Source: Citrobacter sp. Cu233 (GTDB lineage Bacteria > Pseudomonadota > Gammaproteobacteria > Enterobacterales > Enterobacteriaceae). Taken from it: a stretch of 64,000 nucleotides of DNA. The notes beneath the pieces were generated by a model, which saw nothing but the letters and a program-made list of their open reading frames with translations, searched no databases and was not told the origin of the DNA. Position 1 is the first letter of the stretch. The number at the start of each line of letters is the position of its first letter. Location of the stretch: positions 83,557 to 147,556 of the forward strand of contig NZ_JAOWIF010000041.1 in NCBI RefSeq assembly GCF_030332225.1. Direction: 5' to 3'. Positions 24,147 through 44,729 of the stretch are shown here, in pieces. The position numbers and the translations under genes were made by a program.

Positions 24147-26313
24147 TTTTCCACTCCCGAGCGTGAGTCTGTGCAGGTGCCCGATTTGCATTTAGCGCCT
24201 GCGCTTTTGGGGCATCCATGACCAGCTGACCTTCTTTGATCACCACCACGCGCTCGACCAGCTCCAGAACCGGAACGCGATGTGTGGCGACAATCAGTGT
24301 GCGGTTGCCCAGCCACTGGTTTAACCGTTGTATAAATTCCCGTTCGGTGTGTTCATCCAGCGAGGCACTGGGTTCGTCGAGCAGGACGATATTGGGCGAA
24401 CGCAGTAACATTCTTGCGAGCAGAATCGACTGGCGCTGCCCGCCGGAAAGCCCATTACCGCCCTCCATAATGGGATGCGCCAGCCCTTTGGCGAGCTGTT
24501 TGACGAATGCAGACGCGCCACTGACTTCCAGCGCTTCGAATATCTGCGTGTCGCTGGCATGGGGTGCGCCGAGTGTCAGATTCTCGCGTAATGTACCGAA
24601 AAAAAGCCGAGCGTTCTGGCTGAGAAAGCCGATATTACGGCGTAAATCAGCCATATCAATTTGTGCCAGGCTTAGGTTATCGAGTCGGACATCACCCTGA
24701 ATAATCTCTACGCCGCCCGCCATAGCCTGTAACAGGGTTGATTTACCCGCGCCGTTACGCCCGAGAATAGCAATCCGCTCCCCGGGCATCACTTCCAGAC
24801 GCGAGATGCGTAACGGTACGCACTGGTCGTCACTGTGATAGCGAAAGTGCGCATTTTCAAACAGATAGTGGCCACGGAAGATTTCCTGGTGTACCCGGTC
24901 TTCATCGTGCTGCGTCTCGGTGGGAAGTTGCATAATGCTGTCCAGCCCCATTTTGGCGGCTTTGACCTGCTGCCAGCGTGCCAGCACACCACACAGGTTA
25001 GCCATCGGGGCGATCATCCTTGATCCGAGCATCGAGGCGGCCACCACTGCCCCGGTGGTCATCGTGCCTTCAATCACCATGGGCGCACCGAACATAATGA
25101 TGGCGGCGTAAACCAGGCTTTGTACCGACATCCCCCAGCCGATCAGCCCCTGGGTAAGCTTGCGTGTGCGTAGTCCGGACTCGCCAGTAATGCGGATATA
25201 GCTGTTCCATTGCTGTAAAAAGCGGTTCTCCGCCTGCATTAGCTTGATATCTTCCAGCCCCTGAACGCTTTCGACCAGCACCGCGTTGCGCAGAGTGGAT
25301 TCATGTGCGGCCTGGTTAGCAAGCACCGCCAGTTTTTTCTGTAATAACAGCCCCGGCAGAATCATCAGAATGGCAGCGACTGGGGCTATCCACGCCAGCG
25401 GCGGAGCAATGCACGCCAGGACGACAATAAACAGCAGGAAAAACGGCAGGTCGACGATGGTCGACAGGGTTGAGGAGGTGATCATCTCCCGGATCTGCTC
25501 CAGTTCGCGGAGTTGGGAAATAAAACTCCCTGTCGAGCGGGGAACCGCGCTATTGCGCAACCGCAGGGCGTGGCTGAACACGCGATCGGAAATACGCATG
25601 TCTGCGCGTTTACCGAGTCGATCCATAATGTGGGTACGTGCTTCGCGAAGCAAAAAGCCAAACAATACCGCGACCAGGACGCCGGTCGAGAGAACATAGA
25701 GAGTCGGATACGACTGGGCGGGGATCACCCGGTCGTAAACCTGCATTGAAAAAATGATTCCGGAGAGCGACAGGACGTTAATCAGAAACGCAGCAATCAT
25801 AACGGGCAGGTAAGGGCGGATATCCTGCAAAACCAGCTCGCGTATCCAGTCGGGTTTAAAGCGCGAAATATAGCGTTCAACCCGACTGTCTTTTAACGCC
25901 GATAACGGGCGCAGTGCGGTGATAGCATGGATTTCTGGCAGAAGCTCTGCCACCGCCAGCCGGTTGCGTTGTCCCTCGCCGGCAATGATAAAGACATCCA
26001 GTGTGTCTTCACCGTTGAAATGTTCTATCACCATGATTTGGCCGTCGTGCAGTTCTGCCACCACTGGCAAACGCCATTGGTTAAGTACCTGCTTTGCGGT
26101 GTCCAGTGCATGAAAGGACAGTCCCGCCTGGCGCGCTAATTGCGTCAAAGCAAGGGTTTTGCTTTTCCCCTCGAACCATGGGGCGTTGGCCTGGATAGCG
26201 CCAGGCGAGCAAGTAAGGCGATAGTGTCTGGCAATGTGGGTAACGGCCTGCGCCCACTGGCTCAGGGCGGGTTCGCCAATCGCATCTTCAACAACCGTTT
26301 CGACGTCGCTCAT
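24127..26313 (-). CDS. bapC: Type I secretion ABC transporter with C39-like domain (BapC/LapB-like)
   Basis: This 728-residue inner-membrane exporter powers secretion of the giant adhesin. The N-terminal C39-peptidase-like domain (about 10-140) lacks the catalytic Cys. It is therefore a substrate-docking domain, as in LapB-type exporters. The membrane domain follows (about 165-440), then the ATPase with Walker A GRNGAGKS (about 515), signature LSGGQRQ (about 621), Walker B IVLLDEPSAS (about 640) and a switch His (ATHRV). The start ATG overlaps the stop of the outer-membrane gene (ATGA). Confidence 0.95.
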   Translation of the reverse strand: MSDVETVVEDAIGEPALSQWAQAVTHIARHYRLTCSPGAIQANAPWFEGKSKTLALTQLARQAGLSFHALDTAKQVLNQWRLPVVAELHDGQIMVIEHFNGEDTLDVFIIAGEGQRNRLAVAELLPEIHAITALRPLSALKDSRVERYISRFKPDWIRELVLQDIRPYLPVMIAAFLINVLSLSGIIFSMQVYDRVIPAQSYPTLYVLSTGVLVAVLFGFLLREARTHIMDRLGKRADMRISDRVFSHALRLRNSAVPRSTGSFISQLRELEQIREMITSSTLSTIVDLPFFLLFIVVLACIAPPLAWIAPVAAILMILPGLLLQKKLAVLANQAAHESTLRNAVLVESVQGLEDIKLMQAENRFLQQWNSYIRITGESGLRTRKLTQGLIGWGMSVQSLVYAAIIMFGAPMVIEGTMTTGAVVAASMLGSRMIAPMANLCGVLARWQQVKAAKMGLDSIMQLPTETQHDEDRVHQEIFRGHYLFENAHFRYHSDDQCVPLRISRLEVMPGERIAILGRNGAGKSTLLQAMAGGVEIIQGDVRLDNLSLAQIDMADLRRNIGFLSQNARLFFGTLRENLTLGAPHASDTQIFEALEVSGASAFVKQLAKGLAHPIMEGGNGLSGGQRQSILLARMLLRSPNIVLLDEPSASLDEHTEREFIQRLNQWLGNRTLIVATHRVPVLELVERVVVIKEGQLVMDAPKAQALNANRAPAQTHAREWKNENQSA

Positions 26314-27719
26314 AGCTGGATCTCCACCGATTGAATGCTGCGGTTATTTAAGGCGAACGCCTGGCGCAACGATCCGGTGTTGTAGAGGCAGTTCAGTTGT
26401 AGCTGGCGAAGCTGGCTTTGGGTCTGGAGTTCGGCAAAACGGGCCTGGTACACTTCCTGTTCGGCGTTAAGAACATCAAGTAATGGGCGTGAGCCGAGAT
26501 CCAGATACTGCTGTTGATACAGTTCACGAGTGCGTTCGCTCAGCCGCTGCTGGCGGCGCAGGATCTGCAATGCAGTAGCGAGACTCATTGCCTGGCTGCG
26601 GGATTCCAGTAATTTCTGCCGTACTTCAAGTCGGGTGCGCTGAATAGAGTACTGTGCGGACTCTACCGCGTGGCTGGCGGCGTTGCGCCGGGCGGTGAGA
26701 CCGCCGCCCTGATACAGCGGCATTTCGACTTTGACCCACGCGGAGTACTGTGTTTTGTCGAGCACCTCATGGCTGGGGTATTTGTCGTTGAGATAGTGTT
26801 GAACAGATGGCTCCAGGGAAATGGTTGGCGTCATCTGTGCGTTGGCGTAATCCAGATTTGCCTGTGCGACGTTCGCCTGCGCCCAGGCCGCCAGCACTGC
26901 AGGAACTAACTTATCCTCCGGTTTTACGACATCGCAACTGCTGTCCAGTTTTACCGGAAACTCATTGCTGATGCCGTTAAGTGAGCGCCAGCCGAGATAG
27001 CTCATCAATGTCGCTTTGCTACTGTCGAGATTGGCCTGATATTGCGCCAGCTGTGAACGAGCAGACTCAATACGCGCATCGGTTTGTACTACGTCAGACA
27101 GCGAGGTCGCCCCTTCATCATTACGTTCTCTGGTTAGCCGACCAATACCGTTTAGCGCGAACAGTTGCTCTTCGGCGGCATCCACCATCTGTTGCCATGT
27201 CTGAACCTGGACGAGGGCATTGGCGGTGGCGTGGGCGACAGTATCGATGCTGAGTAACACGTTTGCCTGTTGTTGTGCCGAACCGGCGGTTTCGGCGCGT
27301 ACCTGGCTTGCGACTTTGCCGAAGTCATACAGCATTTGTGACACCGAAATGACCAGTGCAGGGCTGAAGCCATGGTCGGTGTAGGTATTGCTGTAGCCGT
27401 TGTTCATTCCGGCTGTAACTTGCGGATAATATTTCGCTTTCGCCACGTCTATCTGCTCATTTTGCGAGAGCAGTTTGCCAATGGACTCACGAATAGAAGG
27501 ATGCCAGCTCACGGCGCGGCTCACCGCGTTGTTAAGTGTCAGGCTTCCGGGAGCGGCAACGCTTAGCGGTAGATCGGCCACAGAGCCATCCAGAGAGGGA
27601 AGCATCTGACGGGTTGCCAGCCCTTCCGGCGTAATAATTTGCGGTTCATCTTCGGCATTCGCACGAACGGAACAGAACGTTAATGCCAGCAGTACAGCGA
27701 CAGGGGCGACATTTCTCAT
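26310..27719 (-). CDS. bapB: TolC-family outer-membrane channel (BapB/LapE-like)
   Basis: This 469-residue outer-membrane efflux protein has a cleavable signal peptide (MRNVAPVAVLLALTFCSVRA). Two outer-membrane efflux repeats (about 55-240 and 265-450) are rich in Ala/Gln/Leu coiled coil. They include SWHPSIRESIGKLLSQNEQI and RRNAASHAVESAQYSIQR, typical of type I secretion TolC homologues. It forms the tunnel for BapA. It follows bapA after a 101-bp gap with a strong hairpin and overlaps the ABC gene. Confidence 0.94.
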   Translation of the reverse strand: MRNVAPVAVLLALTFCSVRANAEDEPQIITPEGLATRQMLPSLDGSVADLPLSVAAPGSLTLNNAVSRAVSWHPSIRESIGKLLSQNEQIDVAKAKYYPQVTAGMNNGYSNTYTDHGFSPALVISVSQMLYDFGKVASQVRAETAGSAQQQANVLLSIDTVAHATANALVQVQTWQQMVDAAEEQLFALNGIGRLTRERNDEGATSLSDVVQTDARIESARSQLAQYQANLDSSKATLMSYLGWRSLNGISNEFPVKLDSSCDVVKPEDKLVPAVLAAWAQANVAQANLDYANAQMTPTISLEPSVQHYLNDKYPSHEVLDKTQYSAWVKVEMPLYQGGGLTARRNAASHAVESAQYSIQRTRLEVRQKLLESRSQAMSLATALQILRRQQRLSERTRELYQQQYLDLGSRPLLDVLNAEQEVYQARFAELQTQSQLRQLQLNCLYNTGSLRQAFALNNRSIQSVEIQL

Positions 27720-27759
27720 GGTTTATCCCTTGTAAAATAGGGCAGTGACGACTGTTATT

Positions 27760-27785
27760 GCCCCGGACGTCATGGCATCCGGGGC
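27760..27785 (-). terminator. Strong hairpin between adhesin and transporter genes
   Basis: GCCCCGGA (27760-27767) pairs perfectly with TCCGGGGC (27778-27785) around ten bases. On the minus strand it is followed by AATAACAG, not a proper U-run. It may act as a partial terminator or an RNA-stability barrier between bapA and the secretion genes. Confidence 0.55.
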
Positions 27786-27820
27786 TGTTGTTATATCGTT
27801 ATAGCGGTATGGCGTTCGTT

Positions 27821-38734
<10,914 letters not shown>

Positions 38735-39274
38735 ATATTCACTCCTGATGAGAGGCCGAGAGTATTAATCCACAATAGCGTGTTGGGAAAATGAGCTGAC
38801 AGATGCCCGTTCATCATATAGATGAGTTTGCACGTGTGATTTCATTGATTAGGTCACGCAGATATCAGTTTGTTTATCGAATACGTCAGGGCCCTTGAGT
38901 CTGAATAGTTCTTTCGTATTAGATGATATAGTCAGAAAGGATGTATTACGCAAATTATCTATATTAAAAATACATTGAGGTAATTGAAAAGGATACTTTC
39001 CAGTACATGTTTGGGTTGCTGTTGAAATGCAACTCACTGTATGTAAGATTGTTTTTCTTCTGTAGCGTCTTTTATAAAGTTAATAAACACCAGTAATAAT
39101 AGTGTTATTGATTAGGTGTAAAATATAAACAATACACTCTTGAACTTTTATTTTATTAAGCTATGGGCCCGATAAAATAATGGGGAGACTATTTTAGGTT
39201 TTAACGATTCAGCGGTGTAAAAACTATAATTTTGGTGAATATAATGAGTGGGGTTCAATAACTAAACAATAAGG
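38735..39274. other. AT-rich regulatory region upstream of bapA
   Basis: These 540 bases carry no gene. Position 38880 onward is clearly AT-richer than the flanks, with many A/T tracts. They must hold the bapA promoter and look like a target for H-NS-type silencing. I could not fix a promoter or recognise operator sequences. Confidence 0.5.
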
Positions 39275-39299
39275 GCCAGCCTCGTGATGAGAGACTGGC
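39275..39299 (-). terminator. smpB terminator
   Basis: GCCAGCCTC (39275-39283) pairs with GAGACTGGC (39291-39299), with one G-U pair, around seven bases. The minus strand continues CCTTATTGTTT. It lies 15 bases after the smpB stop. Confidence 0.65.
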
Positions 39300-39313
39300 T
39301 GCTGAGAAAGGAT

Positions 39314-39796
39314 TTATCGACCTGCATTTTTCATAATACGAGCTTTGTCCAGCTGCCACTCACGTTCTTTTACATCGGAACGCTTGTCGTGCTGTTTCTT
39401 CCCTTTTGCGACACCAATTTTGACTTTGCACCAGGCATTCTTCCAGTACAGAGAAAGTGCCACAACGGTGTAACCGTCACGATTCATGCGCCCATATAAG
39501 GAGTCGAGTTCGCGTTGGTTTAACAGAAGCTTACGGGTGCGAGTAGGGTCACACACGACGTGGGTTGAGGCAACGGCCATCGGCGTGAAGTTGGCGCCAA
39601 ACAGGAACGCTTCGCCGTCTTTGAGAATGACATAGCTATCGCCAATATTGGCCTTTCCTGCGCGCAGGGATTTGACTTCCCAGCCTTGCAGTGCGAGTCC
39701 AGCTTCGAACTCTTCTTCGATAAAGTATTCGTGTCGTGCGCGCTTGTTGAGCGCGATTGTGGCTGAGCCAGGTTTGTGTGCTTTTTTCTTCGTCAT
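39314..39796 (-). CDS. smpB: tmRNA-binding protein SmpB
   Basis: This 160-residue RNA-binding beta-barrel protein brings tmRNA into stalled ribosomes and mimics a tRNA anticodon arm with its basic C-terminal tail ([20 protein letters not shown]). Family blocks are [40 protein letters not shown] and [11 protein letters not shown]. The start [10 protein letters not shown] at 39796 matches E. coli. Its partner ssrA normally lies next door but here is 16 kb away, beyond the bap locus. Confidence 0.98.
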   Translation of the reverse strand: MTKKKAHKPGSATIALNKRARHEYFIEEEFEAGLALQGWEVKSLRAGKANIGDSYVILKDGEAFLFGANFTPMAVASTHVVCDPTRTRKLLLNQRELDSLYGRMNRDGYTVVALSLYWKNAWCKVKIGVAKGKKQHDKRSDVKEREWQLDKARIMKNAGR

Positions 39797-39950
39797 AATG
39801 CCGCTCAGTATAGGTAATCTGGAATTGAAAAACACCCCATTTCATCCAGCGGGGCGCAAGGCGCTATCTTAGCACGAGTTGGGCTATAGCGTTTTTTTTA
39901 GCGGATGATAAATGGTATTATTTGCACGATTGATATTGATGGAAATTGTT

Positions 39951-40394
39951 ATGCCTCAGATTAGCCGGACCGCTTTAGTACCTTACAGTGCGGAACAGAT
40001 GTATCAGTTAGTGAATGATGTTAAATCCTATCCTCAGTTTTTACCGGGTTGCACCGGAAGCCGTGTCCTGGAGTCGACTCCGGGGCAGATGACAGCGGCT
40101 GTGGATGTTTCTAAAGCAGGGATTAGCAAAACGTTCACCACGCGTAATCAACTGACCAGTAACCAGAGCATCCTTATGCATCTGGTCGATGGGCCGTTCA
40201 AAAAACTCATTGGGGGCTGGAAGTTTACGCCGCTGAGCCAGGAAGCCTGTCGCATTGAATTTCATCTTGATTTTGAGTTCACGAATAAACTGATCGAACT
40301 GGCATTTGGCCGTATCTTTAAAGAGCTGGCGTCGAACATGGTGCAGGCCTTCACGGTTCGCGCAAAAGAGGTTTACAGTGTCAGTGTCGGCTAA
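39951..40394 (+). CDS. ratA: RatA, START-domain ribosome association toxin/CoQ-binding protein
   Basis: This 147-residue Coq10/START-fold protein begins [20 protein letters not shown]. In E. coli it is reported to interfere with 70S assembly, and homologues bind ubiquinone. It is nearly identical to E. coli RatA until the last residues, where the end EVYSVSVG differs slightly. Thirteen extra in-frame residues from 39912 also exist in E. coli and could be the true start. It is divergent from smpB and overlaps rnfH. Confidence 0.95.
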   Translation: MPQISRTALVPYSAEQMYQLVNDVKSYPQFLPGCTGSRVLESTPGQMTAAVDVSKAGISKTFTTRNQLTSNQSILMHLVDGPFKKLIGGWKFTPLSQEACRIEFHLDFEFTNKLIELAFGRIFKELASNMVQAFTVRAKEVYSVSVG

Positions 40395-40686
40395 GATTGT
40401 CGTTGAAGTCGCGTACGCGCTACCGGAGAAACAGTATCTACAGCGCGTGACGTTGCAGCAGGGCGCAACCGTCGAAGAAGCGATTCGCGCTTCTGGATTG
40501 CTGGAACTACGTACTGATATCGATCTCAGCAAAAATAAGGTGGGCATCTACAGCCGACCGGTAAAGCTTGTTGATGTCGTACATGATGGCGATCGGGTGG
40601 AAATCTATCGACCGTTGATTGCTGATCCGAAAGAACTGCGCAGGCAGCGGGCAGAGAAATCGGCAAACAAATCAAGTAATGCCTGA
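40384..40686 (+). CDS. rnfH: RnfH family ubiquitin-like protein (RatB)
   Basis: This 100-residue beta-grasp protein of unsettled function is conserved next to ratA. The conserved text is [40 protein letters not shown] and [24 protein letters not shown] start at 40384 aligns with the E. coli start; another GTG at 40378 is possible. It overlaps the end of ratA by 11 bp. A REP-like hairpin (about 40681-40706) follows. Confidence 0.93.
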   Translation: MSAKIVVEVAYALPEKQYLQRVTLQQGATVEEAIRASGLLELRTDIDLSKNKVGIYSRPVKLVDVVHDGDRVEIYRPLIADPKELRRQRAEKSANKSSNA

Positions 40687-40809
40687 TATCGCTTTGCTTA
40701 TCAGGACTGCAGGGACTGTACTACACGTTTAAAGATTGCAGTTTGTCGGTCTGGTAAGGCGCTTACGTTGCTATCCAACATAGTATGGACCGCGTTTGCT
40801 AATAAAAAA

Positions 40810-40833
40810 GGTGCTCATTGAGCACCTTTTTTT
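40810..40833. terminator. Bidirectional terminator between rnfH and bamE
   Basis: GGTGCTC (40810-40816) pairs with GAGCACC (40820-40826). There is a T-run to the right and an A-run to the left, so it can stop both convergent transcripts. Confidence 0.9.
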
Positions 40834-40845
40834 GATCTCTCAAAC

Positions 40846-41190
40846 CTACTTGTTGTCGGTCAGGGCAGGTTTGTTATCAATGTTGGTCAATACACCACTG
40901 CTGTTAAAGGTCAGCGTCAGCGTTTGCTGCGTCACACCTTCATGCCCCGGCTGCTGACGGAACACATAAAACCAGGTATTGGTGCCAAAAGGATCGGACA
41001 TCATTGGTGTACCCAGAGCATAAGCAACCTGTTGTTGCGTCATACCCGTACGTACTTTAGCAACATCAGTAGGTGTCAGATAGTTTCCCTGGTTGATGTC
41101 AGGGCGGTAAACCACTCGCTCCAGAGTGGAACAGCCTGCGGTCAACATCAGTAGTACTGCTGCAGCAGCAGTCAGCGTTTTACAGCGCAT
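40846..41190 (-). CDS. bamE: Outer-membrane assembly lipoprotein BamE
   Basis: This 114-residue lipoprotein of the Bam complex inserts beta-barrels in the outer membrane. The signal peptide ends at lipobox LTAGC (Cys20). The SmpA/OmlA domain follows, with [20 protein letters not shown] and [16 protein letters not shown]. The length and position beside recN are as in E. coli. Confidence 0.97.
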   Translation of the reverse strand: MRCKTLTAAAAVLLMLTAGCSTLERVVYRPDINQGNYLTPTDVAKVRTGMTQQQVAYALGTPMMSDPFGTNTWFYVFRQQPGHEGVTQQTLTLTFNSSGVLTNIDNKPALTDNK

Positions 41191-41339
41191 AGTGATTTGA
41201 TTCCTTTTCGGGCCCGAGCAGTACGCGGCTCATATGTAATATGCCGATGATAATAGACCTTTCACCACTTTAAAACCTTTTGCTGTCAGGTCAGTCGGCG
41301 ATTTTATGTTGAACTCAGACCTTAGCAAGGTAAAAAAGT

Positions 41340-43001
41340 TTATGCTGCCAGCAGTTCTTTTGCATTCGCGAGGGTATTACGCGTGACTTCGCTACCGCCT
41401 AGTAAGCGAGCGAGCTCCTGCAGACGTGCGCGTTTATCCAGCGCCTGCATATGTGTTTCAGTCATTGCGCCGTCCGTTTCTTTGCTGACATAGAAATGCT
41501 GATGACCGCAACCCGCAACCTGTGGCAAGTGGGTGACGCACATCACCTGAGTTGATTCACCCAACTGGCGCAGTAGCTTACCCACAACCGCTGCCGTCGG
41601 ACCACTGATACCAACGTCAACTTCATCAAAAATCAGCGCAGGGGTTTCCATTTTACGCGCAGTAATCACCTGAATGGCCAGTGCGATACGCGACAGTTCT
41701 CCACCAGAAGCGACTTTCGCAATCGGCTGCAGCGGTTGGCCCGGGTTCGTGGTGACCTTAAATTCAACGCGATCGGCTCCGTCTATGCTCAGATGGTGTT
41801 CATCAAACCTCACATCGATGCAAAAGAGCCCGTGCGGCATTGAGAGAGCATGCATGCTTTCTGTGATGAGTTTCCCCAATTCCTGAGCGTAATGCTGGCG
41901 TTGGAGGTGCAATATTTTTGCCGTTTCCAGCGCCTGCTGGTGGTGCGTGTTTACGGCCAGGGTTAAGGTCTCGAGCGAGTCAGCCTGATCGTCAAGCTGT
42001 TGTTGCTCATCAAGCAGGGACTGGTAAAACTGTGGCAATGCTTCAGGGGCGACGTGATGCTTACGCGCCAGAGAGATTTGCTTAGAAATACGCTGTTCAA
42101 GCTCAAACAAACGGTTAGGGTCTAAATCCAGGCGATCACAATAGTGTCGTAGTTCGTCGCTGGCTTCGCTGAGCTGAATAGTCGCCTCTTCCAGCATGTC
42201 CAGAATACCGGAGAGCTTGCCATCCATGCCTACCAGTTCACTGACCAGCTGTTTGGCTGTGTGTAACTGGCTTTGCAGGTTAATGTCTTCGCCATCGGCC
42301 ATGATAGCCAGCGCTTGCTGGCTGGTGGTGAGCAACTGCCCGCTGTTAGCCAGACGTTTGTACTCTTCATCAATTTGCTCAAACTCGCCCGCCTGCGGGT
42401 TAAATTCGTTCAACTCTTTTAACTGATATTGCAACAGTTCTGCCCGGGCAGCGCGTTCCTGGCTTTGTTGCTGATGATGGGCCAGATCACGGCAGCTCTG
42501 ATGCCATAGCTGGTAGCGTGCGGACATTTCCTGAATCAGGGACGCTTCATTAGCGTAACCATCAAGCAGGAACTTTTGGTGTTCCGATTTTGTCAGGAGC
42601 TGATGGGCGTGCTGGCCATGGATTTGAATAAGCAACTGACCCAGTTCACGAAGCTGTGACAGGGGAACGGCAGTGCCATTGATAAAGCCGCGGGAGCGTC
42701 CGTCGCTGCTGATGACGCGGCGTAACAAACACTCACGACCTTCTTCAAGCTGGTTTTCTTCCAGCCAGCGTAGCGCCGCAGGAGTGTCTTTTAAAGAGAA
42801 ACGCGCACACAGATCGGCGCGAGTGGCATCTGTACGCACCATGTCGGCATCTGCCCGCCCGCCCAGACACAACCCGAGAGCATCAATGGCAATGGATTTA
42901 CCCGCGCCGGTCTCACCAGTGATGACGGTCATTCCGCTTTGGAAATCGATCTCCAGTTCACGAACGATAGCAAAATTGCTGATGGTCAGTTGTGCCAACA
43001 T
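41340..43001 (-). CDS. recN: DNA repair protein RecN
   Basis: This 553-residue SMC-like ATPase acts in recombinational repair of double-strand breaks. The Walker A is GETGAGKS (about 29-36). A coiled-coil region (about 150-370) separates it from the C-terminal signature ([15 protein letters not shown]) and Walker B ([13 protein letters not shown]). It is the E. coli length. Two LexA boxes precede it, so it is SOS-controlled. Confidence 0.98.
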   Translation of the reverse strand: MLAQLTISNFAIVRELEIDFQSGMTVITGETGAGKSIAIDALGLCLGGRADADMVRTDATRADLCARFSLKDTPAALRWLEENQLEEGRECLLRRVISSDGRSRGFINGTAVPLSQLRELGQLLIQIHGQHAHQLLTKSEHQKFLLDGYANEASLIQEMSARYQLWHQSCRDLAHHQQQSQERAARAELLQYQLKELNEFNPQAGEFEQIDEEYKRLANSGQLLTTSQQALAIMADGEDINLQSQLHTAKQLVSELVGMDGKLSGILDMLEEATIQLSEASDELRHYCDRLDLDPNRLFELEQRISKQISLARKHHVAPEALPQFYQSLLDEQQQLDDQADSLETLTLAVNTHHQQALETAKILHLQRQHYAQELGKLITESMHALSMPHGLFCIDVRFDEHHLSIDGADRVEFKVTTNPGQPLQPIAKVASGGELSRIALAIQVITARKMETPALIFDEVDVGISGPTAAVVGKLLRQLGESTQVMCVTHLPQVAGCGHQHFYVSKETDGAMTETHMQALDKRARLQELARLLGGSEVTRNTLANAKELLAA

Positions 43002-43027
43002 AGTTGTTTTCCTGTATGAAAAACCAT

Positions 43028-43069
43028 AACTGTAATTACATACAGTATAAACTGGTTTTTTATACAGTA
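43028..43069 (-). promoter_or_regulatory. Two LexA boxes of recN
   Basis: Box 1, 43028-43047, holds CTG-N10-CAG (43030-43045). Box 2, 43050-43069, holds CTG-N10-CAG (43052-43067). Both are AT-rich in the centre and directly upstream of recN, as in E. coli. Confidence 0.92.
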
Positions 43070-43086
43070 AAGAGGTTGGCGTTAAA

Positions 43087-43965
43087 TTAGAATAATTTTT
43101 TTGACCAGCCTAACTTAGTGCTTAATGTGTTGAAATAGCTGTAATCTTTTGGATGAATCAGATTCAGGTGATAATCACAGCGACGAATCAATACGTCTTC
43201 GCCTTCCTGTATAGGTAAGGCAATCTGGCTGTCGCAGCTGATCTCCAGGTCATTACGGCGGTGCGAGAAGCGCAGGCGAATCGTGCTGTTGCTGTTAATC
43301 ACCAGCGGGCGCGCGGAGAGCGTATGTGGGAACATCGGTACCAGCGTAATGGCATCCAGGGAAGGTGTGAGAATGGGACCTCCGGCAGACAGCGAGTAGG
43401 CGGTAGACCCAGTTGGTGTGGAGATAATCAGTCCGTCTGAACGCTGAGAGAAGGCAAAAATTTCATCTATATAGACTTCAAATTCAATCATGTGTGCAAC
43501 TTTGCCTGGATGCAACACCACCTCATTGATTGCGGTACTGATGCGCTTCTGGCAGTCCTGCTGGCAGACCTGTGCTTCAAGTAAAAAACGTTTTTCGCTG
43601 ATATAATGACCTTCCAGTACATCGGCTAATTGCTGTTGGGCATTGTCCGGGTCAAGATCGGTCAGAAAACCGAGGTTACCGCGGTTAATCCCGATGACCT
43701 TGATGTCGTAACGCGCAAGCGTGCGTGCGGCTCCAAGCATATTGCCGTCACCACCGACAACCACCGCAAGGTCCGCCTGTTGACCAATCTCTGCCAGCGT
43801 ACCGGTCTGCACATTTTTCAGTTGGAGCTCATGGGCGATTTGTTGCTCCACGATAACCTCATAACCTTTCGTGCATAACCAGCGGTAGAGCATTTCATGT
43901 GTTGTCAGTGCAGTGGGGTGACGTGGATGCCCCACAATGCCAATACACTTGAAATGTTTGTTCAT
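43087..43965 (-). CDS. nadK: NAD kinase
   Basis: This 292-residue enzyme phosphorylates NAD to NADP with ATP in the cytosol. The GGDGN motif ([15 protein letters not shown]) and the NE/D and [12 protein letters not shown] segments of the family are present. The sequence is almost identical to E. coli NadK. The start [14 protein letters not shown] at 43965 is chosen. A longer upstream frame overlaps the grpE promoter and is not credible. Same direction as recN. Confidence 0.98.
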   Translation of the reverse strand: MNKHFKCIGIVGHPRHPTALTTHEMLYRWLCTKGYEVIVEQQIAHELQLKNVQTGTLAEIGQQADLAVVVGGDGNMLGAARTLARYDIKVIGINRGNLGFLTDLDPDNAQQQLADVLEGHYISEKRFLLEAQVCQQDCQKRISTAINEVVLHPGKVAHMIEFEVYIDEIFAFSQRSDGLIISTPTGSTAYSLSAGGPILTPSLDAITLVPMFPHTLSARPLVINSNSTIRLRFSHRRNDLEISCDSQIALPIQEGEDVLIRRCDYHLNLIHPKDYSYFNTLSTKLGWSKKLF

Positions 43966-44013
43966 TTTCTTGAGGTCCTTGTAACGAAGATGAGTGACAA
44001 TGTGAGTACTTCC

Positions 44014-44039
44014 CTTGAATCCCTGAATCTGATCCCCAT
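44014..44039 (+). promoter_or_regulatory. Sigma-32 heat-shock promoter of grpE
   Basis: CTTGAA (44014-44019) and CCCCAT (44034-44039) are 14 bp apart, matching the sigma-32 consensus and the known E. coli grpE promoter. Confidence 0.9.
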
Positions 44040-44086
44040 AATAAGCCAAGTTAGCGAGATGAATGCGAAAAAACGCGGAGAAATTC

Positions 44087-44680
44087 ATGAGTAGTAAAGA
44101 ACAGAAAACGCCTGAGGGGCAAGCCCCGGAAGAAATTATCATGGATCAGCACGAAGAAGTTGAGGCGGTTGAGTCAGACGCTTCTGCTGAGCAGGTGGAT
44201 CCGCGCGATGAAAAGATTGCGAATCTGGAGGCTCAGCTTGCAGAAGCTGAAACGCGCGAGCGTGACAGCGTGTTGCGTATCAAAGCGGAAATGGAAAACC
44301 TGCGCCGTCGTACTGAACTGGACGTAGAAAAAGCGCATAAGTTCGCGCTGGAAAAATTCGTCAACGAACTGCTGCCGGTGCTGGATAGCCTGGACCGTGC
44401 GCTGGAAGTGGCGGACAAAGATAATGACGCGATGGCGGCGATGGTTGAAGGTATTGAACTGACCCGCAAGTCGATGCTGGATGTCGTGGCGAAGTTTGGC
44501 GTGCAGGTGGTTGCGGATATCGATGTGCCGATGGACCCGAACGTACACCAGGCTATTGCAATGGTCGAGTCTGATGACGTTGCTGCCGGTAACGTGCTGA
44601 TGGTAATGCAGAAAGGCTATACCCTTAACGGACGTACCATTCGCGCTGCAATGGTGTCTGTGGCGAAAGCAAAAAGCTAA
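44087..44680 (+). CDS. grpE: Nucleotide exchange factor GrpE
   Basis: This 197-residue co-chaperone releases ADP from DnaK. It has an acidic disordered N-terminus, a long dimerising helix (about 40-135, [17 protein letters not shown]) and a C-terminal beta domain ([36 protein letters not shown]). The start [12 protein letters not shown] at 44087 matches E. coli. It is divergent from nadK with its own heat-shock promoter. Confidence 0.98.
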   Translation: MSSKEQKTPEGQAPEEIIMDQHEEVEAVESDASAEQVDPRDEKIANLEAQLAEAETRERDSVLRIKAEMENLRRRTELDVEKAHKFALEKFVNELLPVLDSLDRALEVADKDNDAMAAMVEGIELTRKSMLDVVAKFGVQVVADIDVPMDPNVHQAIAMVESDDVAAGNVLMVMQKGYTLNGRTIRAAMVSVAKAKS

Positions 44681-44687
44681 TCAGCTT

Positions 44688-44721
44688 CAGACCGGGTAGT
44701 GCTGATGCGTTACCCGGTCTG
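44688..44721. terminator. Hairpin between convergent grpE and yfjD
   Basis: CAGACCGGGTA (44688-44698) pairs perfectly with TACCCGGTCTG (44711-44721) around twelve bases. There is no strong T-run, so it may mainly protect RNA ends or act with Rho. Confidence 0.6.
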
Positions 44722-44729
44722 GATTATCC

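Noticed and set aside
43966..44142. A longer NadK with 59 extra N-terminal residues
   Set aside because: The extension overlaps the grpE promoter and start, and the conserved start [11 protein letters not shown] lies at 43965.
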